Notes: generated from the sequence alone by a model not told the origin. DNA of 64,000 nt from Paludibacter sp. (GCA_010365115.1 JAAFGX010000003.1:1-64000); one strand, 5' to 3'; shown: positions 42,090 through 52,461, counted from the first letter of the stretch. Numbers and translations: made by a program.

Positions 42090-43499
42090 ATGAAAACGAG
42101 AAACCTAACAATTCTCTTTGTAAGTTTGGTATTATTTACCAATTGCTTTGCACAAAAAGAGAACAAAAAAGACAAAAAAAGCAAAAGTGCTGCTACCGAA
42201 GAAGTGACTGCACCGGCTATTCCAGCTGTTGAAGATGCAGCACCTGTGATCACTGAACAATGTTTGGTAAACATTAGTTTATTTAACGAATCGGCAAAAA
42301 ACAAACAATATGCTGATGCAATTAAACCTTGGAGAGCTGCATATAAAGAATGTCCGGGAGCAAACAAAGCAATCTATTCACGAGGAAGAGAGATATTACA
42401 ATGGCAATTAAGCCAGACAAAGGATGAGACTTCATATAAAGCTGATTTTGACGAATTAATGGGTATGTACGACAATCGTGTTAAGTACTTTGGGACAGAT
42501 AGTCGTTATCCAACACCATGGATCTTAGGCTTAAAAGCGCTTGATTATATTACTTATGCAAAAGATGATGTTTTAAAAAAACCTGCATATTCATGGTTGG
42601 AACAATCTATAGATGGTTTAGGTGAGGATACAGAATTGGAAATAATTCGTCAGTTCATGGTACTTTCAACTGCTATTTATCAAGCTGATAAAACACATGC
42701 TGAAAAATATCTTGCTGATTATTTGAAAATAAAAACTGTTTTTGAGAAACAATTAAAAAATCCTGAGTTGAAAAATGCAGAAATCACTTCTCAAATGGAA
42801 CAAGGTTTAGATGCCTTGTTTGTACAAAGTGGAGTTGCTGATTGTAAAACATTAGATGGCATTTATCAATCAAAATTGAAGGTTAATATGACAAATTTGG
42901 AATTTCTAAATAATGTAATTAGTTTTTACAAAAGAGTTGGTTGTACCGAATCGGAAGTGTATTTCACAGCTTCAGTTGCAGCACATAAAATACAACCAAG
43001 TGCAGAAACAGCAAATGGTTGTGCAGAAATGTCATATAAAAAAGGTGAATTCTCTAAATCAATTTCATTTTATGATGAAGCTACCAAATTGTCAACAAAC
43101 AAAATGGAAAAAGCTGACTATCAATATAAAATTGCACAAATTTACTACATTGAGTTAGACAATTTCCAACGAGCAAGGGAATATGCCAGAAATTCATTGG
43201 AATTCAACCCGAACAACGGCAGTCCGTATTTATTAATCGGTTCTATGTATGCGAAATCAAGAGGGATTTATGATGATCCTGTTTTAGCAAAAACAATTTA
43301 TTGGGTGGCAGTTGATAAATTTATAAAGGCTAAACAAGTTGATTCAAGTGCTAAAAACATAGAAGATGCGGATAAATTAATACGCGTTTACAGCGCCTAT
43401 TTTCCTTCGAAAGAAGACATTTTCTTTCAACCTGATTTACAAGCCGGAAAATCATTTTTTGTGGGTGGTTGGATAGGTGAAAATACTACTTGCCGATAA
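42090..43499 (+). CDS. Exported tetratricopeptide-repeat protein
   Basis: Signal peptide; TPR-like helices (SFYDEATKLSTNKMEKADYQYKIAQIYYIELDNFQRAREYARNSLEFNPNNGSPYLLIGSMYA). Confidence 0.75.
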   Translation: MKTRNLTILFVSLVLFTNCFAQKENKKDKKSKSAATEEVTAPAIPAVEDAAPVITEQCLVNISLFNESAKNKQYADAIKPWRAAYKECPGANKAIYSRGREILQWQLSQTKDETSYKADFDELMGMYDNRVKYFGTDSRYPTPWILGLKALDYITYAKDDVLKKPAYSWLEQSIDGLGEDTELEIIRQFMVLSTAIYQADKTHAEKYLADYLKIKTVFEKQLKNPELKNAEITSQMEQGLDALFVQSGVADCKTLDGIYQSKLKVNMTNLEFLNNVISFYKRVGCTESEVYFTASVAAHKIQPSAETANGCAEMSYKKGEFSKSISFYDEATKLSTNKMEKADYQYKIAQIYYIELDNFQRAREYARNSLEFNPNNGSPYLLIGSMYAKSRGIYDDPVLAKTIYWVAVDKFIKAKQVDSSAKNIEDADKLIRVYSAYFPSKEDIFFQPDLQAGKSFFVGGWIGENTTCR

Positions 43500-43518
43500 T
43501 CAATTTAGAAGATTTATT

Positions 43519-44145
43519 ATGCTATTTGCCCGAATTGTCAAAGCAATTTCATTAAACAATATATTCAATCGATACGCAACAACTGCCTTTACGGTAGTTG
43601 TTGTGTTATTATTAATTGTGGGTTGTAGCAAGGATAAACCGGATACAATAGCTGCTATTGCCGATAGATCAACACTTCCAAGACTTCACGCATCTGAAAT
43701 CACAACTGTAATTTCAGACTCAGGGATAACACGATATCGTATATCTTCACCACAATGGAATGTATATGACAAAGCAAATCAACCCTATTGGGAATTCCCT
43801 GATGGTATTCATTTTGAAAAATTTGATTTAAACCTGAAAGTTGATGCAAATATACATGCTCAGTATGCTCGTTTCAATGAAAACGAACAAGTCTGGGAAT
43901 TAAAAGGAAAAGTAAAATCTACAAATCTACAAGGAGAACTTTTCGAAACGGAACAATTGTTTTGGAACCAGCGTGAGGAAAGGTTTTACTCTGACAGTCT
44001 AATTAAAATAACACAAAAAAGTCATATAATTACAGGCATAGGATTTGAATCAAATCAATCGATGACCCGTTATCTGATTCGTAAACCACAAGGTATTTTT
44101 CCTGTGGAAGAGAATGCTAAAGATGACAATTCGCCAACTGAATAA
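43519..44145 (+). CDS. lptC: LPS export protein LptC, lipoprotein-type
   Basis: LLLIVGCSKDKPD; TTVISDSGITRYRISSPQWNVYDKANQPYWEFPDGIHFEKFD. Internal start preferred over 43477. Confidence 0.85.
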   Translation: MLFARIVKAISLNNIFNRYATTAFTVVVVLLLIVGCSKDKPDTIAAIADRSTLPRLHASEITTVISDSGITRYRISSPQWNVYDKANQPYWEFPDGIHFEKFDLNLKVDANIHAQYARFNENEQVWELKGKVKSTNLQGELFETEQLFWNQREERFYSDSLIKITQKSHIITGIGFESNQSMTRYLIRKPQGIFPVEENAKDDNSPTE

Positions 44146-44148
44146 ATT

Positions 44149-44185
44149 AAAAATGGTCGTTTCCAAATTGGAAACGACCATTTTT
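44149..44185. terminator. Bidirectional terminator
   Basis: AAAAATGGTCGTTTCC-AAATT-GGAAACGACCATTTTT. Confidence 0.9.
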
Positions 44186-44203
44186 ATAATATTGCAACTT
44201 ATT

Positions 44204-45595
44204 TTAAATATTTGCTATTCGTTTTATTTCATCAATAATTGCTTTTGCAAAAGCCTCGGCCTGTTCAGGTGTTCCGGATTCTGAATAAATTCGGATGATT
44301 GGTTCTGTATTCGATTTGCGCAAATGCACCCACCCTGTAGGAAAATCAATCTTCACACCATCGATATCATTCACTTCAAATTGTTTATAAGAAGTTTTTA
44401 TTGCATTTAATATATTATCAACATCTATTGAAGGTGTCAGTTCTATTTTATTTTTTGAAATATAATACTCAGGATAGGTTTTTCGTAACTCAGACACTTT
44501 GAGCTTAGATTTTGCCAAGTGCGTTAAAAATAAAGCAATACCTACCAATGCATCACGTCCGTAATGACTTTCAGGATAAATAATGCCGCCATTACCTTCA
44601 CCACCAATCACAGCATTTGTGGCTTTCATAGCGGCTACAACATTTACTTCACCTACTGAAGCGGCTGTGTAACTCCCACCATGATTATTTGTTACATCTC
44701 GCAATGCACGAGTTGAACTTAAATTAGAAACAGTATTACCTGGAGTATGATTCAATACATAATCAGCAATGGAAACCAAGGTGTATTCTTCTCCAAACAT
44801 GCTTCCATCTTCGCAAATTATTGCCAATCTGTCGACATCGGGATCAACCACGAAACCAACATCTACTTTTCCCTTTTTCATCAAATTAGAAATTTCTGTC
44901 AAATGTTCAGGAAGCGGTTCTGGATTGTGAGGAAATTCACCATTTGGAGTACAATACAATTTTTCAATAGTTATTACGCCTAACATCTCCAAAAGCTTTG
45001 GTAGTACAATTCCTCCTACTGAGTTCACGCAATCTATGGCAACAGAAAAACCTGCATTTCTAATTGCTTCTACATCTACTAATTTTAGTGCCAAAACACT
45101 ATCAATATGTTTTTGGGTATAACTGAAATCTTCTGTCAATTTACCTAATTCATCAACCGATGAAAACACAAAACTCTCTTCAGCAGCAATTTTCAATACA
45201 TTTTCCCCTTCAAGTGCATTCAAAAACTCACCATTTTCGTTCAACAATTTGAGTGCATTCCATTGTTTTGGATTGTGGCTGGCAGTAAGAATAATACCCC
45301 CTGCTGCTTTTTCCATAATTACAGCCAATTCAGTGGTGGGAGTTGTAGCAAGTCCGATATTTACTACATCGAATCCCATACCGAGCAATGTGCCAATTAC
45401 CAATTGATTCACCATTTCGCCTGAAATACGAGCATCGCGTCCAACAACAATTTTAACTGAATCAGTTTGCTTGTTTGTTTTAATCAGAGTTGCATATGCA
45501 GCTGTAAAGCGCACAATGTCTAAAGGATTTAATCCATCGCCAATCTTTCCGCCAATAGTACCACGAATACCGGAGATTGATTTAATTAAAGTCAT
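44204..45595 (-). CDS. glmM: phosphoglucosamine mutase
   Basis: SISGIRGTIGG, GGIILTASHNPKQWNALK, VDPDVDRLAII, GGEGNGGIIYPE. Confidence 0.92.
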   Translation of the reverse strand: MTLIKSISGIRGTIGGKIGDGLNPLDIVRFTAAYATLIKTNKQTDSVKIVVGRDARISGEMVNQLVIGTLLGMGFDVVNIGLATTPTTELAVIMEKAAGGIILTASHNPKQWNALKLLNENGEFLNALEGENVLKIAAEESFVFSSVDELGKLTEDFSYTQKHIDSVLALKLVDVEAIRNAGFSVAIDCVNSVGGIVLPKLLEMLGVITIEKLYCTPNGEFPHNPEPLPEHLTEISNLMKKGKVDVGFVVDPDVDRLAIICEDGSMFGEEYTLVSIADYVLNHTPGNTVSNLSSTRALRDVTNNHGGSYTAASVGEVNVVAAMKATNAVIGGEGNGGIIYPESHYGRDALVGIALFLTHLAKSKLKVSELRKTYPEYYISKNKIELTPSIDVDNILNAIKTSYKQFEVNDIDGVKIDFPTGWVHLRKSNTEPIIRIYSESGTPEQAEAFAKAIIDEIKRIANI

Positions 45596-45713
45596 GATAT
45601 TTGAGAGTTTGAAGTTTGATAGTTTGAAGTTTCGGGTTTCGTGTTCAGTGTTTTATGATCAAAATAATTGATGAACTAATCATTAATCACTTATCGTATA
45701 TCACTAATAAAAC

Positions 45714-46244
45714 TTATTTCTGAATTTTAATTTTCAAATCATAACGCATCGGAGTAGCAGGTGTCCAATAAGCTTTAAAACCTATTTTTGAAGGAACAAT
45801 AATTTTAGCTACAGATTCATTGCGTTTCATAAACGATACTGCTTCTTGAAAAGCTGTACATGATTGTGTATAATCGCCAAATACAAAATCTTGTGTTATT
45901 GGAAAATCAATTGTAGTCCAATTGCTTATAGTTACTGAATCAATATTTAATGTATATTGCTTATAACGGGGTACTATAACATCGCTTGTTTCAAGAATAT
46001 CTTTCCCAATGCCAGAATCTACTAAATGAAAATATAAGCCGTCAGGAGTCAGGTAATAATCATTGTCTTTCCATTCAGAATTGGCAGGTCTAACATTCAA
46101 CACTTTAATATGATTACGTTTAATATAATCATCGATTAACATCTTTTCTAGTTTTAACTCTTTGGCATAAGTTGTATCATTACAAGAAGAAAAGAAAATA
46201 AAAGCAATAAAAGCACACGAAATATAATAAATTAATCTTTTCAT
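45714..46244 (-). CDS. DUF4827-like lipoprotein
   Basis: Lipobox FFSSCNDTTYAKELKLEKMLIDDYIKRN; 176 aa. Confidence 0.7.
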   Translation of the reverse strand: MKRLIYYISCAFIAFIFFSSCNDTTYAKELKLEKMLIDDYIKRNHIKVLNVRPANSEWKDNDYYLTPDGLYFHLVDSGIGKDILETSDVIVPRYKQYTLNIDSVTISNWTTIDFPITQDFVFGDYTQSCTAFQEAVSFMKRNESVAKIIVPSKIGFKAYWTPATPMRYDLKIKIQK

Positions 46245-46379
46245 TTAAGTAAATTATTTTAGTACAAATATCCGATTAAAATACGGGAATTAAAAGTTAA
46301 ATAAATCAAATAAAGTTATAAGTTATTCAGGTATGAAAATGTACTGTAAAATCTCATAATTTAGGTTTACAACTCAGAA

Positions 46380-46898
46380 TCAATCTTTTATGCTAACATC
46401 AAATATCAATGAAGTATAAGGTGGAATCACATTTTCTAAACCAGTCATTCCATAACCTAAATACCAGGGAATTATAAAGGTAGCACTTTCACCTTTACGA
46501 AGTAGTTTCAGACCTTCCTCCAAACCGGTTACAAGTTCCTTTTTACCAACCGTTATTCCTTTTGTTTCTTCTTGAACAACTTTGCCATCAATAAACCTCA
46601 ATTTAAAGGAGATAACACAGGTATCGTTAATTCTAATTTGCTTACCATTCGTTTTATTATCTATTTTATACCAAAAACCTATTTCATTTTTTTTAAACGA
46701 TTTATCCGTTTTTAAAGCATATATTTGAAGCAAACTATCTTCTTTCATTGCTAAATTCTGATTGATTTCTAACAATGAAATTCCATTATCATCATTCTCA
46801 ATCACTTTATTAGAAGGCAATTGAGGTGAAGGTTTTTTACAAGAAATAAAAAAAAATGAGATAACAATTATAAAAAAAACTGTTTTTAATGAATTCAT
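46380..46898 (-). CDS. FKBP-type peptidyl-prolyl isomerase lipoprotein (GldI-like)
   Basis: FFFISCKKPS; LVTGLEEGLKLLRKGESATFIIPWYLGYGMTGLENVIPPYTSLIFDVSI. Confidence 0.8.
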   Translation of the reverse strand: MNSLKTVFFIIVISFFFISCKKPSPQLPSNKVIENDDNGISLLEINQNLAMKEDSLLQIYALKTDKSFKKNEIGFWYKIDNKTNGKQIRINDTCVISFKLRFIDGKVVQEETKGITVGKKELVTGLEEGLKLLRKGESATFIIPWYLGYGMTGLENVIPPYTSLIFDVSIKD

Positions 46899-46956
46899 AT
46901 GAATATAATTTAGAAATCAACAACTAAAATTCATTAAACTATTACCAAACAATGAT

Positions 46957-47505
46957 TTAGAAGTTTTTATCAGCATTGATAAATAAAGGATGTTTTGTAT
47001 CTTTATCCGAAATAACTTCTTTATCTCCTGGAATTTTCCAGTCGATAGCCAATAATGGATCGTTATAAATAATGCCTCTTTCTAATGTAGGACTGTAAAA
47101 ATTATCGCATTTATAAGAGAAAACAGCCGTTTCGCTCAGAACCGAAAAGCCATGTGCAAAGCCCTGTGGGACAAGAAATTGCAAATGATTATCCTCTGTT
47201 AATTCAACACCGAACCATTGACCAAATGTAGGCGAATCAGCACGCAAATCAACGGCCACATCCCAAACCGAACCCTGAACAACCGAAACTAATTTAGATT
47301 GACTTTCGGGATTTAATTGATAATGTAAACCACGAATAACTCCATAAGAAGATTTTGACTGATTATCTTGACAAAAATGAAGTTCAATTCCAGCTTCACG
47401 ATAGTTTTTTTCGTTGTAAGTTTCACAGAAAAATCCTCGTGCATCTTCAAATACACGGGGTTTTATGATTACTAAATCTGAGATGGTTGTTTTAATTATT
47501 TCCAT
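46957..47505 (-). CDS. rfbC: dTDP-4-dehydrorhamnose 3,5-epimerase
   Basis: RVFEDARGFFCETYNEKNY, FCQDNQSKSSYGVIRGLHYQ, VPQGFAHGFSVLSE. Confidence 0.97.
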   Translation of the reverse strand: MEIIKTTISDLVIIKPRVFEDARGFFCETYNEKNYREAGIELHFCQDNQSKSSYGVIRGLHYQLNPESQSKLVSVVQGSVWDVAVDLRADSPTFGQWFGVELTEDNHLQFLVPQGFAHGFSVLSETAVFSYKCDNFYSPTLERGIIYNDPLLAIDWKIPGDKEVISDKDTKHPLFINADKNF

Positions 47506-47553
47506 GTCGTCAGTGTGAAATTAATAATTAAAAATTGAAAATTAATAATTATT

Positions 47554-48426
47554 TTATATGATTTCTTTTGCAATTTTTATAAGATACTCGCCATAATGAT
47601 TCTTCTTTAATGGCTCAGCCAGTTTAAGCAATTGTTCTTGATTGATATAGCCATAGCGGTAAGCAATTTCTTCCAAACAAGCTATTTTTAATCCCTGACG
47701 ATTTTCGATAGTGGCAATAAAATTGGAAGCTTCAAGCAAACTGTCATGAGTTCCAGTATCAAGCCAAGCCATTCCACGTCCCATCATTTTCAGGCTAAGC
47801 CTTTCTTCTTCAAGATATAAACGGTTCAAATCGGTAATTTCCAATTCGCCACGTTTCGACGGTTTTAAACCTTTCGATTTTTCAACAACATCGTTGCTGT
47901 AAAAATACAATCCGGTCACTGCGTAATTCGATTTTGGTTCAGTTGGTTTTTCCTCTAAACTAAGAACTTTTCCATTTGAATCAAATTCTGCAACTCCATA
48001 ACGTTCAGGATCATTAACGTAATAACCAAAAACTGTGGCTCCATCCTTAAGTTCTGCAGCTTCGCGTAACGTTCTTGAAAAATCGAAACCATAAAAAATA
48101 TTATCACCCAACACCATACAAACGCTATCGTTGCCAATAAATTCTTCACCAATGATAAAAGCCTGTGCAAGTCCATCAGGCGAAGGCTGAATAGCATATT
48201 CAAGTTTAATTCCCAAATCCTCGCCATTTCCCAATAAGTTTTCGTAGAGATGAATGTCGTGGGGTGTGGATATAATTAATATTTCGCGAATTCCGGCTAA
48301 CATCAAAACGGATAACGGATAATAAATCATTGGTTTATCGTAAACCGGAATGATTTGTTTAGAAATACTTTTAGTAATTGGATAAAGACGGGTACCGGAA
48401 CCTCCGGCTAGCACAATACCTTTCAT
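47554..48426 (-). CDS. rfbA: glucose-1-phosphate thymidylyltransferase
   Basis: [46 protein letters not shown]. Confidence 0.98.
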   Translation of the reverse strand: MKGIVLAGGSGTRLYPITKSISKQIIPVYDKPMIYYPLSVLMLAGIREILIISTPHDIHLYENLLGNGEDLGIKLEYAIQPSPDGLAQAFIIGEEFIGNDSVCMVLGDNIFYGFDFSRTLREAAELKDGATVFGYYVNDPERYGVAEFDSNGKVLSLEEKPTEPKSNYAVTGLYFYSNDVVEKSKGLKPSKRGELEITDLNRLYLEEERLSLKMMGRGMAWLDTGTHDSLLEASNFIATIENRQGLKIACLEEIAYRYGYINQEQLLKLAEPLKKNHYGEYLIKIAKEII

Positions 48427-48543
48427 GTTAGTTAGTTATAAAGTTAATAACGTTTGATAATCTGTAAAGTTCAAAAGTTTATAAGAGTTTTGAAGCCCAA
48501 AAATAATTAAAAAAAACAACAAAAAATCATCTATAAAAAGATA

Positions 48544-49092
48544 TTATTCTTCCAAATCCAATTCTCCGGTTTTATAACGTTGAAAATATTTATTTAATAG
48601 TACCATAAATTTGCTGATTTCTGCCTGAGCCTGAAGAGTCTCTGGAGTTATTTCAGCTTTTTTCATTCTCAACAACATAATGGCATATTGAAAATTAAAA
48701 CAAAGTTCAATATCACTAATGGTTGAGTTACCTTGCTGTGTACGAAGTTGAGAAACTAGTGGAAGAATGTGATAAAATTTCGCATTATAACCGGCTTCTT
48801 TACCAGAACGAATCAATAAAGTATGAAACTCATCCAGTTCAATAATCACATTGCGGTTCAATTGCAAGTGCCCTACTGTTTGAACGTTTTCAATCCGCAT
48901 CATTTCAATCAAACTTTCGTACCAATTGTACAATGTTTTTCGTTCATCATCAGAAACTGGGTATGGCGCTATAATCCGATGATTTATTTCATCTATATTA
49001 AGATGAAAAGCTCGGATCAAATCCTCTATTTGCCACATATATAGCAAGTATTCGCAAATATTTTCTTTTTTTAGTTGGTGAGCTATGTACAT
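48544..49092 (-). CDS. DUF4924 family protein
   Basis: MYIAHQLKKENICEYLLYMWQIEDLIRAFHLN; 182 aa, helical. Confidence 0.75.
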   Translation of the reverse strand: MYIAHQLKKENICEYLLYMWQIEDLIRAFHLNIDEINHRIIAPYPVSDDERKTLYNWYESLIEMMRIENVQTVGHLQLNRNVIIELDEFHTLLIRSGKEAGYNAKFYHILPLVSQLRTQQGNSTISDIELCFNFQYAIMLLRMKKAEITPETLQAQAEISKFMVLLNKYFQRYKTGELDLEE

Positions 49093-49105
49093 TTCAATAT
49101 TATAA

Positions 49106-49202
49106 ACCCCTAGCCCCTAAAATGGTGACTAAGTTAACACTGTTATTTTTATAAAATAAAATATCAAAGACGAATGTAATTTCAAGTCCTTTGGAGTTGG
49201 GT
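49106..49202. repeat. Degenerate element with inverted CCCC-rich termini
   Basis: AAACCCCTAGCCCCTAAAATGGTGACT ... CAAGTCCTTTGGAGTTGGGTT. Confidence 0.55.
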
Positions 49203-49204
49203 TC

Positions 49205-49618
49205 TTATTCAAAATTCCAATCACCTTCTTCATCCATAAAACTAGGTTCTACAAAATCTTCAATTTCACGACGATCTTTTTTGGTCGGTCTTCCAGTTCC
49301 ACGGTCGCGTCCGGATTGACCAGCAAGTTTAGCGAGTTCTATTAATTCTAATTGATCGGGCGTAGTCACATTTTCCATAAAACCGTTAACCAGTTTCGCA
49401 TTCATCCTATTTTCAGATAATGCCAGAACTTTGAATGAAAAAAGGATTGGATTCCGTTTTATAGAAATCACATCGCCAATTTTCACATTTCGCGATGGTT
49501 TCACCTGAACATTCTGAATAATCACTTTGCCTTTTTTGCAAGCATCGGCAGCTAATGTTCGGGTTTTAAATAACCGAACTGCCCACAGCCATTTATCGAT
49601 ACGTACTTCGATTTTCAT
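49205..49618 (-). CDS. S4-domain RNA-binding protein, HslR-like
   Basis: VRIDKWLWAVRLFKTRTLAADACKKGKVIIQNVQVKPSRNVKIGDVI. Confidence 0.9.
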   Translation of the reverse strand: MKIEVRIDKWLWAVRLFKTRTLAADACKKGKVIIQNVQVKPSRNVKIGDVISIKRNPILFSFKVLALSENRMNAKLVNGFMENVTTPDQLELIELAKLAGQSGRDRGTGRPTKKDRREIEDFVEPSFMDEEGDWNFE

Positions 49619-49712
49619 AACCCTTAACCCTTAAAAGGGAATAAAATTAATATTACTACATTTTTGACATCAAAAACTTCTGCAATCTCTACTTTTGTGG
49701 ATTAAGGAGATT

Positions 49713-50276
49713 TTATTTCCCATTAAACTGTGTCATGGTAAGTTCAAGCCCGGCTAAACAGAAACTCCGAATAATCTCTGTGCAACGTTCAGCTTTTTCA
49801 GGCAAAGCGGCAACTTGTTCAGACGACCATTTCCCCAGAACATAGTCAATTTGCTGACCACGTGAAAACTCGCTTCCAATACCAAAACGCAATCGGGCAT
49901 AGTTACTGTGTCCCAAAATATCCTGAATATTTTTCAAGCCATTATGTCCTGCATCCGATCCTTTTGGTTTTAAACGCAAAGTTCCAAAAGGCAAAGCCAA
50001 ATCATCTACAATAATTAAAACGTTTTCAATCAGAATACTTTCCTTTTGCATCCAATAACGCAAAGCATTACCACTCAGGTTCATGAATGTGGAAGGTTTC
50101 AACAGTATAAGTGTGCGACCTTTTATCTTCACTTCAGAAGTGGAACCGTAGCGGTTTTCTATAAAAAAAACATTGGACGCTTTAGCAAAAGCGTCCAACA
50201 TTGTAAAACCTATGTTGTGGCGGGTATTCTGGTATTCATTACCAATATTGCCCAATCCGACAATTAAATATTTCAT
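49713..50276 (-). CDS. pth: peptidyl-tRNA hydrolase (start corrected from 50312)
   Basis: [56 protein letters not shown]. Confidence 0.96.
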   Translation of the reverse strand: MKYLIVGLGNIGNEYQNTRHNIGFTMLDAFAKASNVFFIENRYGSTSEVKIKGRTLILLKPSTFMNLSGNALRYWMQKESILIENVLIIVDDLALPFGTLRLKPKGSDAGHNGLKNIQDILGHSNYARLRFGIGSEFSRGQQIDYVLGKWSSEQVAALPEKAERCTEIIRSFCLAGLELTMTQFNGK

Positions 50277-50280
50277 CTTC

Positions 50281-50390
50281 AGTAAAAAGTTTATAAAGTT
50301 TATAAGGTTCATAAAGTTTTAAAGTTCATGAGAAAAGACAATGTGGTCTTCCAAACTTTAAACTTTCAAACTTCGAACTTTCAAACTTAA
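50281..50390. repeat. AAGTTT/AAACTT short-repeat clusters in inverted orientation
   Basis: AAAGTTTATAAAGTTTATAAGGTTCATAAAG ... CCAAACTTTAAACTTTCAAACTTCGAACTTTCAAACTT. Confidence 0.7.
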
Positions 50391-50966
50391 TTATTTGCCT
50401 GCTGTTGCAGCGGCTCCACGAGCAGCTCTTGTCAATTTAACCTGTGCAACTACGGCATTCTTTGCATTAAGGATTTCAAGATTTTCAACTGAAACTTTTT
50501 CAACCTGAATTGATTTTCCTAATCCAAGTGAAGTAACATCGATAACAATGTTTTCAGGAATTTGAGTGTATAATCCTTTTACTTTTAATTTACGCATTTC
50601 GAGCGATAATTTCCCACCGGCTTTCACACCTTCTGCAAGTCCTTCAAGTTTAACTGGAAGTTCAACGATAACTGGTTTGTCTTCTGACACTTGTAGGAAA
50701 TCAATGTGTAAAACTTTATCAGTTACAGGATGAAATTGCAACGCTTTCATGATTGATTTTGTTACTTTGCCATCAATACTCAAATTTACTATAAATACTT
50801 CGGGAGTATAAACCAATTTACGCAGTTCACTTACTGTTGTAATAAAATGAACGTTGTCATTTCCACCGTACAATACACAAGGTACGTTTTCGGCAACTCT
50901 TTCTGCTTTAGTAGCTTTTTTCCCCAGGTCAGTTCTAACTGTTCCTTTTAATTCAAATGTTTTCAT
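50391..50966 (-). CDS. rplY: 50S ribosomal protein L25/CTC
   Basis: MKTFELKGTVRTDLGKKATKAERVAENVPCVLYGG; MKALQFHPVTDKVLHIDFLQV. Confidence 0.95.
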   Translation of the reverse strand: MKTFELKGTVRTDLGKKATKAERVAENVPCVLYGGNDNVHFITTVSELRKLVYTPEVFIVNLSIDGKVTKSIMKALQFHPVTDKVLHIDFLQVSEDKPVIVELPVKLEGLAEGVKAGGKLSLEMRKLKVKGLYTQIPENIVIDVTSLGLGKSIQVEKVSVENLEILNAKNAVVAQVKLTRAARGAAATAGK

Positions 50967-51063
50967 TTGTTGTTTTTTTGTGTTACTCAAAATTTAAGCG
51001 TTTTATTTTTAAGTGATTAGTCGCTTAATTTCCCATCACACTTTCTTTCTCAAAAAAGTGGTA

Positions 51064-51071
51064 CAAAAGTA
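51064..51071 (-). promoter_or_regulatory. Bacteroidota -7 element for rplY
   Basis: CAAAAGTA (TACTTTTG on minus). Confidence 0.5.
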
Positions 51072-51197
51072 GTTATAATTTTGCAAATCTGCAATATGTT
51101 TTAGTTAGAAGTTTATGATTGGCAAATTAGCCAGTTAGTGATTGGTTGTTTGGGGTATTTAGCGTTCACGTACTTCTCATCTCTTCAAGAATTTTCT

Positions 51198-51205
51198 GTA
51201 CTTTT
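51198..51205 (+). promoter_or_regulatory. Bacteroidota -7 element for the aminotransferase gene
   Basis: TACTTTTG, 24 nt before the ATG. Confidence 0.5.
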
Positions 51206-51228
51206 GTATTGTTTTTCTGCATTAAAAT

Positions 51229-52368
51229 ATGAATCAAACTATAAAACGAATGACATCCTTTATTGTAATGGATGTTTTGGAACGAGCCAATGAACTTCAG
51301 GCACAGGGAATCGAAGTAATACATCTTGAGGTGGGCGAACCCGATTTTGACATGCCCGAATGCATACTCAGAGCCTCTATTGAAGCACTTAAAAACGGTG
51401 CAACCCATTACACTCATTCGCTTGGCGATCCAAAATTGCGTAAAGCAATTAGTAAATTTCATAAAACAGAATATAATATTGAAGTTGATCCAGAATGCAT
51501 AGTAATTACTTCGGGTTCTTCGCCGGCATTATTAATGACACTAATGTTGCTTTGTCAACCCGGCGATGAAGTAATAATGTCAAATCCAGGCTACCCTTGT
51601 TATCGAAATTTCGCATTAGCTTGTAATGCCGAACCGGTTTTTGTTCCGTTGCATGCCGAATGTGATTTTCAATACAACGTAAACGAGATTAAGAAAAGAA
51701 TCACTGATAAAACACGTGCCATTTTTATAAATTCGCCCATGAATCCTACCGGAACGCTTGTGAATAAGGCTATTTATAAAGAATTATCGAAACTCAACAT
51801 CCCCATTATTTCGGATGAAATTTATCACGGATTGGTGTACAACGGAAAAGCTTCGACAATACTTGAATTTACCGACAAAGCATTTGTAATCAATGGATTC
51901 TCAAAAAGGTTTGCAATGACTGGTTTACGACTTGGCTATTTAATTGCCCCAAAAGAACACATGCGTTCATTACAAATTTTGCAACAGAATTTATTTATCT
52001 GCGCTCCGAGCACTTCTCAAAAAGCAGGAATTGCTGCATTAAAGGAAGCAAAGCCAGATGTTGATAAAATGCTTAAAATATATAATGAACGCCGCATTTA
52101 TTTAATTGAAAGATTAAAACAAATAGGATTTGTTATTCACACCGAACCCCAAGGTGCTTTTTATGTGTTTTGCGATGCACGCAAATTCACGTCCGATTCA
52201 TATCACTTTGCTTTTGATGTTCTTGAGAAAGCGCATGTTGGCATCACGCCCGGCATTGATTTTGGAACAGAAGGTGAAGGATTTGTGCGGTTTTCATATG
52301 CCAATTCATTAGAAAATATTAAAACGGCAATGAACAGGTTGGAAATCTATTTAAACAGTTTGAAATAA
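51229..52368 (+). CDS. PLP-dependent class I/II aminotransferase
   Basis: VIHLEVGEPDFDMPECI, INSPMNPTGTLVNKA, VINGFSKRFAMTGLRLGYLIAP. Confidence 0.93.
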   Translation: MNQTIKRMTSFIVMDVLERANELQAQGIEVIHLEVGEPDFDMPECILRASIEALKNGATHYTHSLGDPKLRKAISKFHKTEYNIEVDPECIVITSGSSPALLMTLMLLCQPGDEVIMSNPGYPCYRNFALACNAEPVFVPLHAECDFQYNVNEIKKRITDKTRAIFINSPMNPTGTLVNKAIYKELSKLNIPIISDEIYHGLVYNGKASTILEFTDKAFVINGFSKRFAMTGLRLGYLIAPKEHMRSLQILQQNLFICAPSTSQKAGIAALKEAKPDVDKMLKIYNERRIYLIERLKQIGFVIHTEPQGAFYVFCDARKFTSDSYHFAFDVLEKAHVGITPGIDFGTEGEGFVRFSYANSLENIKTAMNRLEIYLNSLK

Positions 52369-52461
52369 TAATTATCAGATTTATTGGTTTTTATATATAA
52401 TTTGCCGAAGAAATTGAATGAATTATTTAAGTCAGAATGTTAGTAATTCAAATAATTGTAT

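Noticed and set aside
46957-48426. rfbA/rfbC as part of a polysaccharide locus
   Set aside because: Only two dTDP-sugar genes, no glycosyltransferase, Wzx or Wzy genes nearby.
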